Origin: Brevipalpus yothersi
Taxonomy: Eukaryota; Arthropoda; Arachnida; Trombidiformes; Tenuipalpidae
Assembly (NCBI GenBank): GCA_003956705.1
Contig: QZCP01000778.1
Coordinates: 314,331 to 378,330 of the forward strand
Length of the DNA stretch: 64,000 bases
Direction: 5' to 3'
The first letter of the stretch is position 1; each line of letters begins with the position of its first letter. This document shows, in pieces, positions 23,464 through 35,407 of the stretch. The position numbers were made by a program, and so were the translations under genes. A model generated the notes under the pieces. That model saw only the letters and a list, made by a program, of their open reading frames with translations. It made no database searches and was not told the DNA's origin.

Positions 23464-24582
23464 TCAAGAGACCGTATGCAAGGCTAGAAAATCAGGTCCC
23501 ATGTCAGCATCACTTCTCTCTGATGTCGAGATTGACGATGGGGTTGGAGATGGACAACTTGGTTTGAGAGGCGATTTCCATGAAGGCCCAGCCTCTAATT
23601 GATCATTCACTGATATAAAAAATTCATCTTGGTCAAAATCATCATCATCATTCAGCTCTTGTAATTCTGTTTCGAGGGTTCCGGATTCTTTGACCGGTGA
23701 TGTTTGACGACAAAACCTTTCAAAACCATTAACAACATATCTTGCCTCTTCTATATTAAGAGAGGATAACTTCCAGCTCTTGGGAATAGAAAACGGTTGA
23801 CTAAAAATGCAGTTATCGGCTATGATATTGGTTGCTAAAATGTGCTCTCTTCTCTCCTTATTTCGAGCCTCTTTTTCCTCTTTGGTCAATCTTGTGAGTT
23901 CTGTATGATAGACCGGAGGAGCTTTCGAAAGACGCATCCCACAACCAGAAGAGGAAGCAACGATGAAAGAATTGCCTGGAGGAGGCTGAAATTTTCATAA
24001 AACATTAACTTAGAGTAAATTGAAGGGGAAGGAAAATTCGAAAGTCTCAGTCAAAGTACTTACACCGTTTGGGTTTCTTCTTCTCCGGTTGAGTTGAAGT
24101 TTATCTCCAGCTTTCGATGGCTCTCCGGATTGATCATTATTCGATTTAGGTTTGGGCTTTCTAGGCTCACTTTTATACAAAGATATCAATTTTTTAGTAT
24201 CTATACTATGTTCTTTTCCACATTTCTTGATATGATTTGGATTTCCTCCCTTATGCTTGCCACAGATTGGACAACTCCTAGGTCCAGCCTCTATTGGAGC
24301 TGGTTGTAAAGCTGGAAAAGCCCTAAAAATTTAGCCAATCAACAACAGTTAGATGTGTTTTATTCCATTAAATGCCTACTTTAATGTGAGATCAGAAGAA
24401 TCTGATCTTGTATCAAGGGATGATCAAGAGACCATGGATACTTACCATCCACCATAACCAACTAACTTTCGAATATAAGTAGTACTTTCATTATCATCTA
24501 TACACATATTAACATGCTGGGTCACCTCATCAACTGACCCATCAAGGGTTTTATTACATACTGGACATTGAGTAGATTCCAT
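23464..24582 (-). CDS. Short SLX4-like protein with two UBZ4-type zinc fingers
   Basis: Three minus-strand exons, 24446-24582, 24064-24322 and 23464-23985, join to 305 aa. Near the N-terminus is CPVCNKTL followed by QHVNMC (residues about 6-29), and exon 2 encodes CPICGKH followed by NHIKKCGKEHSID. Both fit C-x2-C...H-x3-C ubiquitin-binding UBZ4 fingers. Their tandem arrangement, the HVN.C and H.K.C patterns and the helix after the second finger recall the UBZ pair of SLX4, the nuclease scaffold for Holliday-junction and crosslink repair. A basic stretch (RKPKPKSNN, NRRRRNPNG) and an acidic Ser-rich C-terminus follow. I see none of the BTB, SAP or SLX1-binding domains expected of full SLX4, so it is either a truncated relative, an unrelated UBZ4 protein or a gene whose remaining exons I missed. 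The strand and exon structure are well supported; the name is tentative. Confidence 0.65.
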
Positions 24583-25059
24583 GCTGATATATAAAGTTTA
24601 ACACCAAATAAAATCAATATCTGATGAAACAAGAGCACCAATGAGAACGATGATACAAATCAACATCAGAAACTGATATCACTTACCTTCAATACATGGA
24701 TTGATCACATCATCACATTACTTTTATTCACACAATAAATGTGATAACATCAACATTATATCTTAATCATCACAAAAGCACAAGAGATCAGAGATCATTT
24801 GGATGGACAATTTACGTGTAAAATGAAGAATGTCATACAGCAACATGCACGATAATGATAAACATAAACACATACATTTTGTAAACATTTTTTGAATCTT
24901 GCACATTTCGTTTTACTCAAGAACGTTTTCTATTGGCTACACATTCAATACAGTATCTGACTCATAATGGTACGGAATTTGTTCAGTACATGTATATTCT
25001 TTGGTACATGCTGTGAGTGATAAAGTTCAAAATTTTTTCTCGGTAATAATTTTATCATC
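24583..25059. other. Divergent intergenic region between the SLX4-like gene and TP53RK
   Basis: AT-rich, without reading frames of note. It should contain both promoters. Confidence 0.5.
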
Positions 25060-25827
25060 ATGTCAGAAGAATTAATTTTCCAAGGTGCTGAAGCGAAAAT
25101 ATATCATATTGAGTATCAAGGTGTACCTGCGATTCGAAAAGAAAGATTCGTTAAACACTATCGACATCCAGCATTGGATCAGCGATTGACAAAATCTCGA
25201 ACCAAAGCAGAAGTTAAAGCACTTCAAAGTTTAAAAGGAAAATGTCCATCTTTGTCCAAACATATTCCCAGTGTTTTGTATGCTTCTGTGAACGAAATTA
25301 TCATGACCAGATTGGTTGATTTTCAAACACTCCATCAAGCCATTGTCGAAGGTAAATAATTGCGACATCAATTGTTCTTTTTTTCGCAGGTTGAAACTTC
25401 GGGTTTTTTTTGCAACGGGTTCCTCTAATAATTGTCTAAATATTCTTCTTCTTTCTATTGTACAGAAAGTCAAAATAGGGATCTCGTGAAACGATTACTG
25501 TGTAAGACAGGGAGAGTGATCAGTGACATTCACAAATGTGGCCTTATTCATGGGGATTTGACCACAACCAATTTCATGATCAATCACGTCGAAGTTCTTG
25601 TACCAATTGATTTTGGACTCTCATCCCATAGTACTTCGAGTGAAGATCGAGCTGTTGATCTGTACGTTTTCGAACGATCTATGTTGACTACTGGATTGGA
25701 AACAGGAGATCTTTTTGAATGCTTATGTGCCGAGTATTGTCAAGAAATGGGTTCGAATGGTCCTATGGTGATGAAAAAATTAACCGAAGTTCGGACAAGA
25801 GGAAGAAAACGTGATATGGTTGGCTAA
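25060..25827 (+). CDS. TP53RK: EKC/KEOPS complex kinase TP53RK (Bud32/PRPK)
   Basis: Two exons, 25060-25351 and 25466-25827, join to 217 aa. Bud32 is the small atypical kinase/ATPase of the KEOPS complex, which makes the t6A modification at position 37 of ANN-decoding tRNAs. Visible marks are the glycine-poor N-lobe start IFQGAEAKIYHIEY, the KERFVKHYRHPALDQRLTKSR block characteristic of Bud32, the catalytic loop HGDLTTTN (residues 126-133), the metal-binding DFG at 146-148 (PIDFGLSS), EDRAVDLYVFERS, and the C-terminal tail RGRKRDMVG, which in the family ends in RKRxMVG. Length matches eukaryotic Bud32. It is convergent with TBC1D7; an AATAAA occurs at 26193-26198. Confidence 0.96.
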
Positions 25828-26727
25828 CATAATAAGTGCATGAGATTATCAATTGAGGCTCTCATGCTGTCATTAGTGACTTGTTTATTGTGGTGAATTG
25901 ACTGAATTTGAGACTAAACCGAATTCTCAAGCTAACGATTCTAGTGAATCAATGTTCATGATTGTGTTCATCTAACCGTTTAAAATAATCATGTTCATCC
26001 TGTTTTCCATTTATAAGGCTCATGGTTTGAGATACCGCTTGGAATGCTGATTGTGAAGAGCCTTAAAGTCTCGACTGAAGACTAAAAAGTATTATTTTTA
26101 TTTTGAAGCAAACGTCTCATTCAAACGATAAGTTTACCTAGTGATAAAGATTTTGTGAGTTGATTAACTTTTCAGAGTATTAATAAGATGTTAATAAATT
26201 ATTTTCTTTTGTGTGTGAGTGTAAGAGAGAAAGATTTGTACTTCGAATGTATTCACTTTGAACTTATTTTTCTTCTTCTCGAATAATGCTGGAGATAAAA
26301 CTTCCAGCAAATTTTGGGAATTGATTTGGTCAGCTTTTTATGAATAAGCTAATAAAACGATGATTGAGCTGACTTTTCATTCATCAGCCAATCTATTAAT
26401 TGAAAGTTGAGGGAGAAAAATTGAATGGGTATTCGAGAGACAAGATCAGAAATAAAGGGCTAGGATTTCGGTAATTATACGAATAAAACATACATGGTCA
26501 ACATATCAAATAGAATGAAATAAAAAAGGAACAGGGAAAAGGGGGATAGATAAGAAAATGAGATAAGGGGCAATGAATTAGTATCGATTCTGAGGTGAAA
26601 AAACTAGATCTTGGAAAGTTTTTGAATCCACAGAGATTCTCGAACAAATGACGAAATTTAACGCAAGTAAATCGTCCATTGATCATTTTTCAGCAAAAGA
26701 GAGAGGATGATCTTGATGAACTGCCTC
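25828..26727. other. Convergent intergenic region between TP53RK and TBC1D7
   Basis: 3' UTRs of both genes. The minus-strand frame at 26498-26686 is downstream of the TBC1D7 stop and has no recognisable feature. Confidence 0.5.
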
Positions 26728-27944
26728 TCACTTTGATTCCAATACTTGGGCAACAATAGTTTCAGACAAAGTTTGTTGGATGGGCTGTAATTAGAATTGA
26801 GAGGATGAACAATCTTCTTTTCATGTTTGGAATTATCACCTGTCTGGAATATCAACTCACCTCTAAAAGGGTTTTTCTAATCTCAGTAGCCGATGACTTG
26901 GTCAAAAGGCTATCTTTCAATTCCAATAGGATATATCTGGCAATCAGAGGCAGTGCTTTAAAAGAATTAGCGATCAATCTGTCCCAAATTCTGCATAGAA
27001 AGACATGAGATTAGCACAAGTACGGAAGATCATCGCCAAGAGACATACTTTACTAAGCACGAATCATGAATGATTCCAGAGAAACATCGATAAAACCAAA
27101 CAGATATTGGAAGAACATCGATCGCACCAGTTTCTTCGAGATGTTTTTCTAGATCTTTATCATCAACTGTAAACTTTTGGGCCATTTTCATAATATTTTG
27201 CTTTTGCTCTTCAATTTTGTAGAAGAAAGCTCTCATCAACCAATAAGTATCAACGAAAGGGAAGCCAAAGTTATCAAAACTTGTAGCAATAGCATTAAAA
27301 CTTATATTGTCCTGAGAAGAAAGCTGTGAGAAGAGAAAACGAGACAATTGAATCAATAATTATTCACACACAAAAATTTGATCAACTCACTTGTTTTTCA
27401 ACATCAGATGACAAATCTTTCACTTCTAAGATATACATTAGCAATAATTTGGTATTATTCTTAGTTTTATCATCAATCAGAGACATTGAACATAAGGCGG
27501 ATTCCAGGAGGTTACAGACTTTCTTGTGTATTCCTGAGATGTATTCATCATCTTCACCAGTCAAGGACTTGATTCCTAATTAAAATAAAGAAAACAAATG
27601 AAGTTAACTACGTGCTTAGTAGTTGATTTTTCTTTGTGAATGAATATTATCATCTTTCACTCTCTCTTCCTTAGTCACATGCAGAAGAGAAGAGAGACAA
27701 AAAGGAAACATGCTTTCAAGCTGAGTTATGGTAATAATAACTCACCTAGAAGTGTTTTCCAGACCACAATCCTTCGACATGGTGTTAAGCCGAATTTATT
27801 CACATATTGTATCAATTTATTAATATCTATTGGTTTCTCTTCGAGAAGCTTATCGACAGCCTTCTCATCAGCTCTCTTACAGCCGATCTTATTGTAATAA
27901 GTAGACCTAAAATTTTTCTCCTCCTCACCAGTAGAAGCCGCCAT
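26728..27944 (-). CDS. TBC1D7: TBC1 domain family member 7 (TSC-complex subunit)
   Basis: Five minus-strand exons, 27746-27944, 27391-27575, 27049-27323, 26861-26990 and 26728-26784, join to 281 aa (human 293). TBC1D7 is the third subunit of the TSC1-TSC2 complex, which restrains Rheb and mTORC1. Markers are the N-terminal NFRSTYYNKIGCKRADEKAV, LTPCRRIVVWKTLLG, the TBC core (NFGFPFVDTYWLMRAFFY; LEETGAIDVLPISVWFYRCF) and KIWDRLIANSFKALPLIARYILL, corresponding to the RVWDKVVSGS region of the human protein. For the last exon I chose the acceptor at 26785-26786, because PIQQTLSETIVAQVLESK matches the family C-terminus (IPQDSSDAIVSKAIDLW in human). An alternative upstream acceptor gives a different, hydrophobic tail. 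The TBC Arg and Gln fingers are not evident, as is usual for TBC1D7. Confidence 0.9.
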
Positions 27945-29246
27945 TCAATTGTGAAAAGAAGTCCCTCTTTCCACAGAGCAAACGAAGATGACCCTCTAAT
28001 TGCCCTAATTAATCTAATCTAGGGAACCCTAAAAGATCTTGACAGATCTTTACAGGCCGAAGATCAAAACGACTTGAAAAGATGAAAGGAAAACCTTTTC
28101 ACTTTAGTTTTGTTGAACAACATCAACATTACCCAAAATCAAAACAAAAAGACGTTATGCGCCATCTTTCGATTTGGGTTCCTTTAACCGGAAAAAAGTT
28201 TAACCGAAAAAAAAAGTTCCGTTACATTTCGAGAGGGACAGGTTCTCTGGCTACTTGTCCTCTTTTTTACTGAATTGAGTGGTTGATGTCAAATTTTGAT
28301 AGCAAAATCGAATCATGTTGGACACAGAATACATCAGAATGATAGATTGATATTACCAGCGATGATAGGCTCTGGTAGATGGTGTGGCCAGAACATAGTT
28401 CGATCATCGAAAGTAGAACAAAGTTCATCATTCTCTCAGTTGTAGATTAAAGTCCAGAATTCATCATCAATCGTCATCCATATTCTCTAAAATGTTTTGC
28501 TGAGAGAAAAAGAATCGTTAAGACTGACCACTGGAGCTCGACAAACTAATCATTTCGATAATTTCTCTCTCTTTCTCTCTTTCTTTCTTTCTTTCTTTTC
28601 TTCCTTCCTTCTTTCTTTCGTTCAAGAAAAATTTGAGGCATCGTTTTTATTTACTTTTTAGGTATGGTTCAGCTTTAGTTTGGTTGGATTCAAACATCAG
28701 AGAGATGCTGTCTTGATCCTCCACAAGGTGAATCAAATTTTGACTTGTTGATGAAAAGCTTCAACACATGTCTAACGTGCTTCAGATTGATCATCTGACA
28801 GAGTTTTTCTGATGATTTGTAAGCTATCCATCGCTATTCAAGCATAACATTATATTTTTACTGACTTGATACATCTCTGTTAGAAGATCCTCAAGAGATA
28901 TTCTGTGTCGCTGATTTTAACTACTGATTTGATCTTCCAAATAACATTATCGGAGAAGATCGAGCTCAAAGTGCTTACTGAAGGACTCTTGTAGTTACAA
29001 ACTCGATAACATAATAAGTAATGCTCAGATGATAATAAAATGATAATATTTGTAAGATTAGATTAGATTCATTGATAAAGCTGCTATGTCGACACCGTAT
29101 TATATTTGTTCGTCTTTGATCATTAAGATTATTTGACTTGTACTTTTTGACTCTCAATCAATTTTTGGTTAATTATTTTACTTATTTAACTTGATTTTTG
29201 TTTGAAATTTTACTAGGAAAAATTTTCCAACTAGTCTTCTCAGGAG
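27945..29246. other. Divergent intergenic region between TBC1D7 (-) and PFAS (+)
   Basis: Contains a CT/CTTT-rich tract at 28563-28619. Frames at 28082-28273 and 28975-29157 have no family resemblance. The promoters of both genes should be here. Confidence 0.5.
28563..28619. repeat. (CT)n/(CTTT)n simple repeat
   Basis: Pyrimidine-only tract mixing CT and CTTT units. Confidence 0.85.
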
Positions 29247-32200
29247 ATGCCTGAAATCTTACAGTATTTTTTGAGACCATGTCTCAGCACTGCCAAAACT
29301 AAAGTAATTTACGATAAATTGCAAAGTGTTTGCCAACAAATTCGCGGAATTCAGACTGAATGTTGCTACTATCTGAATTCTAATCGTAAGTGAATTTATT
29401 TCCTCAGCCTTGCGTTTTCTTCATCAAAATTTTTGAAAAATTCGTTTCTAGAAATCAATTTTTGTTTCCCTTATTGTTGATGCTCTACTAACAGTTATAT
29501 ATTAGTTCTGAATAACTCAAGTGTCTACATTGTATCTCTTCTCTCATGACATGATTATCTGACTGCTATTTATATAGAGCCTCTAACATCCGATCAGAAG
29601 AAAATAGTCGAATGGATATTGAATCCCTATTTCAACCGGATTCTGGTTCCCGGTCAATCAGCACTTCGAGAAAAGAAAGACAAAGGTCACTTTTTACTAA
29701 TCGAAATAGGACCTTTGCCCAATATGGTCACCGCACACTCAACCAATGCGGTCTCGATCCTTCAAGCGATAGGACTTGGATCAAAAATCGATAGAATTGA
29801 ACGTTCCACAATATATCTGATAGAATTAACGGTAAGTTGGCTACCAGAATTTGGTCAATTTTTTATCATTCAAATTGATGAAATATGTGAAACAGGCTGA
29901 TGTCGATGCTGCCACAGAGAAGAAAATTGTCGATTTACTCCATGATCCAATGACCGAACAGAGATATCACGAACCTCTGAAGAGTTTCAAGCTGAACATC
30001 AAGCCAGCACCATGGATTGTGGTGGATATCATGAAAGAAGGTCGAAATGGTTTAAAGAAAATCAGTGAAAAAATGGGTCTCTCATTTGATGAATGGGATC
30101 TAGATCATTACTATGATTTATTTGCCAATAAAATAAGACGCAATCCAACTTCAGTTGAGTGTTTCGATTTGGCTCAATCTAATTCAGAGCATTCACGACA
30201 TTGGTTCTTTAGAGTAAGTACAGATACTCGGTCCCAGTAACTGGACACAATGAAAAAGTATTTTCAGTTCTCACATGAATCAGATTAGATTATTGTTACG
30301 ATTCGAAATTTATCAGAAAGTTCCATTTATCTATCAAGCTTACACTTTATATGATTGATTATTATCATCAGGGCAAGCTGGTTATCGATGGTGTGGAAGA
30401 AGATTCCAATCTTTTCAAGATAATACAAGCCACTCAATTAAGCTCTAATAAGAATAATGTCATTGCATTCAGTGACAATTCGAGTGCGATAAAAGGCTAT
30501 TCAGATCTGAAAGTACTGAAGCCAGTGAATTCTTCGGAAGCTTCACTTTTCAAATTAGATGGCCCATCAACACGTCACATTGTATTCACTGCCGAAACAC
30601 ATAATTTTCCAACTGGTGTAGCACCATTCCCAGGCGCAACCACAGGAACTGGAGGCCGTATTCGAGATGTCCAAGCTACTGGGCGAGGAGCCCATGTAAT
30701 CGCAGGTACTGCAGGATATTCTTTCGGCAATCTCCTTATACCAGGCTATCAGTTACCTTGGGAAGATGGAAACGAAGTGTATCCGAAAAATTTTGCATCT
30801 CCAGTGGACATTGCCATCGAGGCCAGTAATGGGGCTTCAGATTACGGTAATAAGTTTGGAGAGCCAGTTATCGTTGGATTTTGTCGAAGTTTCGGGATGA
30901 GATTGCCCGATGGTAAGTATCATCAATATTGATAACTTCTAGACATTGCAACTTGATAGCACTAATCACTTGCTTTACTGTGTAAGGTGATCGATGGGAA
31001 TGGATCAAGCCTATCATGTTCAGCGGTGGCATTGGATCTATTGAGGATAAATTTTGTTCCAAAAATCCACCGCAAACTCAAATGTTGGTCACAAAAATCG
31101 GTGGTCCAGTGTATCGAATTGGTGTTGGTGGTGGAGCTGCCAGCTCAATTCAAGTGCAAGGTATTAATAATCAGAGACAATCCGAGAAAAATTTCATTTA
31201 TCCATGAGGATTGACTTTACTTGTTTCTCGGATGCTTGCTCCATAGGTGACGATAAAGATGAGCAACTGAATATGGAAGCAGTCCAACGAGGAGATCCTG
31301 AAATGGAACAAAAACTGAACAGGCTCATTAGAAGCTGTATTGAAATGGAAGGTGAGTGGCTATTGCAAAGGCGAATTTCCCTTCATCAACTCACAGTCGA
31401 CCTCATCAGATATGAATCCAAATCAAATCTGTCTTGCACCCCGCTATCATGATATAAATTTATTGGATATTTTGAGAGAGATTCATTTGTCCTAAGCAGG
31501 CCTCTTTTCGCGCGTCAGTAGCAATTATCGGAGACAGAGAAAAGTTTATTCTTTTACTATACATTCCATTAGTTCATCAACATATTGTTTTCTTTAGTCT
31601 CGAGCTCATATTTTTTTTATATTTTCCTAGATAATCCGATTCAATCGATTCACGATCAAGGTGCTGGTGGTAATGGAAATGTCTTGAAAGAACTAGTTGA
31701 ACCATCAGGTGCAATCATTTATACAGATAAATTTTCTCTCGGTGATCCAACTATCAGTACACTAGAACTTTGGGGTGCTGAGTATCAAGAAAGCAATGCA
31801 ATGCTCGTTCGACCTGAACATAAAACGATAATCAATAAGACAAGTGCACGAGAAAAGTGTCCCGTTGATTTTGTGGGCCATGTTACAGGTGATGGAATTG
31901 TTACCCTAATTGAGGGTAAGGAAGATCAATCGAAATCGGGTGATCAATGTAAAATAAAACCTGCCAAAGGACAACAACATCCGGTTCATCTTCATTTGGA
32001 ACATGTTCTGGGCTCAATGCCTGCAAAGAGATTTGATTTGAGTAGAAAATCAATCACCTTGAAGCCTTTAAAATTGCCAACAAATCTCGCGGTTCTCGAT
32101 GCATTGAACCGAGTTCTTCGGTTACCCTCTGTTGGTTCTAAACGATTTTTGACCAATAAAGTTGACCGAAGTGTCACAGGTAAGCTTAGTCAGACTTCTA

Positions 32201-34764
32201 TTCAAATTTCTAGAATTAGATCTAATCGATCGTTTTGTTTCAGGACTCATCGCTCAACAGCAATGCGTCGGTGAACTTCAAGCCCCGTTAGCTGATTATG
32301 GTATGATTGCACTCTCATATTTCAACACTAGGTCGGTAATTTCCAAGAAAAATTTCCCAATAATTGCTAATTGGATTGAAAATTTTACAGAGGAGCAGCA
32401 ACTTCCATAGGTGAACAACCCATCAAAGGTCTCATATCTCCACAGGCAGGAGCTCGAATGAGTGTTGCTGAGGCTATAACAAATCTTATGTTTGCCTGTA
32501 TCACTTGTCTTGGTGATGTTAAATGTTCCGGCAATTGGATGTGGGCTGCAAAAGTTCCAGGTAACTAGGAGCCACTCATTCTTCCATGCTGTGGCTTTCA
32601 TACTGCTCGGCATCTATTCATGAAATTCAGATTTAATTTAATTTTCTCATCACAATAAAGGTGAAGGAGCTCATCTTGTGGATGCATGTAAGGCCATGTG
32701 TAGCTTGATGAGTGACCTCAACATAGCCGTTGATGGTGGAAAAGATTCTCTATCTATGGCAGCCAAAGTAAAGCGAAAAAATAAAAGTGAATCCGAAGTG
32801 GTCAAGTCACCAGGTACTCTTGTGATCTCAACGTATGCTCCTGTACCTGATGTCCGATTTAAAGTAACTCCTGTTATGGATGGCACTGGAGACCTTGTTT
32901 ATATTGATCTTTCCGGTAGCAAACGACCTCGAACTGGAGGTTCAGCATTTGCTCAAGTGTATGGCCAAATTGGTGATAGTTCGCCTGACATCGATAGACC
33001 GGAAATGCTCCGAAAATGCTTCCCTATCATACAGGATGGCATACGTTGTAGAGAAATTCTCGCTGGACACGATGTTAGCGATGGTGGCTTGATAGTATGT
33101 GTTATCGAAATGGCAATAGCAACTAATTGTGGTCTAGATTTGAAATTCACAATTCCCGATGGAGAGAATGTTCTCAACTTTATGTTCGCTGAAGAGTGTG
33201 GTATTGTGATCGAAATTGGCAAAGAGCACACTTCTTCGGTCATCGAACGTTTAACTGATGCTGGATTGGTGACACAAAAAATAGGCAAACCAGTGTTGTC
33301 TTCTGATAAAATTGTAATATCAATTAATGGGGGAGCTCAAGCCATGACGGTAAGAATTCGAATCATTTAAGATTTTAATCGAAAGTATCAAGATAGATGG
33401 CATGCTCAAAGTTTTTAATTGTCTTTTTTGGTGTTTCAAATAATTTTTGCAGTTCAACATGAAAGAATTGATGATGATGTGGGAAGAGACAAGCTTTAAA
33501 ATGGAAGAATTACAAGCCAATCCTGAATGTGTTCGAGAGGAGAAAGAATCTCTTCCTCATCGTAAAGAGCCATTATATGCACTGTCTTACGATCCAAGTG
33601 AAGCAGTTCTTCGTCAATTCATTGGTGAGCTTGAGTTGGCCATTTTAGTATTTAGATTTTGAATTCATTTCATTTTTTCATAACTGAAATTTCGTGAATT
33701 TTTATCCTCTACAGACCGTGATGATTATTTCACCAGTAGACCGAGAGTAGCAGTAATTCGTGAGGAAGGTATTAATGGAGATCGAGAGATGATAGCAAGT
33801 TTCTTCATGGTTGGCTTTGAGGTGATCGATGTAACTATCGTAGATATTCTCGGAGAAAGAGGTCAGTTGCAGTGATTTTTTTCGAGTGGATTAGATTTTT
33901 CTTATGATTTACCATCTTTTTTAGGGCTAAATTTGGATGCTTTCCGAGGTCTAGTTTTTCCCGGTGGATTTTCATTTGCTGATGTTCTTGGATCAGCTAG
34001 AGGATGGGCAGCTTCTCTAAAATTCAATTCGAAGGCAGCTGACCAATTGAAGAGATTCATTGATCGACCCGATACTTTCTCATTAGGAGTGTGCAATGGT
34101 TGTCAATTAATGGCTCATCTAGGATGGGTTGGAGCTAAAAATGATGGTTAGTATTTGAATTGTTAATCAAGAAGATGAACGGATGTATGGTCTCAATTCT
34201 TTCTTTCACAGGTTCGCAAGGAACTTCACTCGCTCCAAATAATTCAGAACGATTCGAAAGTCGTTGGGTTCATGTTAAAGTTGCTACCAATACAAATGCT
34301 ATCATGTTGAGAAATATGAATGATTCGGTTCTAGGAGTTTGGGTTGCTCATGGTGAGGGAAGATTTGATTTCAGCTCAAATCAAGTATTTGAGCGAATAA
34401 AAGCCAAGAACTGTATAGCACTCAGCTATGCAGATGATGATGGTGTCGAAACAATGAAGTAAGTGCAACAATTAACTAGACTGATTAACATTATGACTAG
34501 AGTAAGCTGATGTGATAATGCTCAACTTTTTCCATTAGATATCCAATGAATCCCAATGGATCACCTCTGGGAATCGCCGGACTAAGTAGTGAAGATGGAA
34601 GACATTTGGCAATGATGCCTCATCCAGAACGTTGTACTCAACTGTGGCAGTGGCCTTTATTGCCCAAAAAGAATAGAACTAAGGAATCTTGGCAAAAATT
34701 GACCATCAGTCCATGGTGTAAAATGTTTTATAATGCATATGCATGGTGTATATCAGCTAAATGA
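29247..34764 (+). CDS. PFAS: Phosphoribosylformylglycinamidine synthase (FGAM synthase)
   Basis: Fifteen exons: 29247-29385, 29578-29831, 29896-30213, 30372-30912, 30987-31160, 31247-31351, 31631-32179, 32244-32331, 32391-32560, 32661-33349, 33453-33624, 33715-33861, 33925-34146, 34212-34458 and 34539-34764. They join to 1346 aa (human 1338). The enzyme makes FGAM from FGAR, ATP and glutamine in step 4 of de novo purine synthesis. The order is an N-terminal PurS-like part (MPEILQYFLRP), a linker with SNSEHSRHWFF, two AIRS-type ATP-binding halves (FTAETHNFPTGVAPFPGATTG; QSIHDQGAGGNGNVLKE; VDGGKDSLSMAAK; HDVSDGGLIV) and a class I glutamine amidotransferase domain with the nucleophile Cys at about residue 1172 in LGVCNGCQ and the His/Glu in MMPHPERC. 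A piece of exon 10, intron 10 and the start of exon 11 is duplicated at 41589-42005. Confidence 0.97.
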
Positions 34765-34801
34765 GTTGTTTCGATCGAGTACACGATAGATATTATAATA
34801 T

Positions 34802-34807
34802 AATAAA
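34802..34807 (+). terminator. Candidate poly(A) signal of PFAS
   Basis: AATAAA 38 nt after the PFAS stop codon, implying a very short 3' UTR. Confidence 0.5.
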
Positions 34808-35350
34808 CGAAAGTCATTTTTTTCGATCCTTCTAGATTTTCACACAATGAAAATTTTCCATTATTCGGGATTGAAAGTTTTCCGAAACCTATTACAAACA
34901 TCACCAGTCTACATGTTACTCTATCTAAATTCTTCAAACGATCGCTGCCCTAGAATTATGAATAGCTAATGCCTCTCCATCACTTTGATTGATTTTCTCT
35001 CGCTTCAGCATGAATGGTAGTTTTCAATAGTCCAGATCAACCAGAATAGATGACAATTTTCACGGAATATCTTGAATATAAAAATGTATTAATTCTGTTG
35101 CTTATCAATAGAAGGTGAATAAAACTTTATCAATAGATCCTTCACTAGTTACTAGCCCAGCTTACATAAATTTGATGCTATCATTTGGATAGCTTGAAAT
35201 GAGTGTTCATTATTGAAACTCGAAGATTTCGATGAAAGGTTAAACTCTTTTTAAAAGAGAACAAAAGATCACATGCTCACTTATCTACTATAATTCTAAC
35301 AAAAGAGTGAGAAAGAGATGATAATTAAATGATTCATACATTGAACTTGG

Positions 35351-35357
35351 TATAAAA
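35351..35357 (+). promoter_or_regulatory. TATA box of legumain copy 1
   Basis: TATAAAA within the block GGTATAAAAACTCCTTGAA, 51 nt before the ATG, and conserved in position before copy 2. The expected start of transcription is about 35380, leaving a 5' UTR of only some 25-30 nt. Confidence 0.65.
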
Positions 35358-35407
35358 ACTCCTTGAAACTCATCAATTATCGAAAAAAGTGTTTCGGAAA
35401 GTGAAAA

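Larger units (their letters stand above)
34765..35407. other. Intergenic between PFAS and legumain copy 1, including duplicated promoter
   Basis: No gene. From about 35180 to the ATG at 35408 the sequence is closely similar to 38080-38304 upstream of legumain copy 2, so the promoter was duplicated with the gene. Confidence 0.65.
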
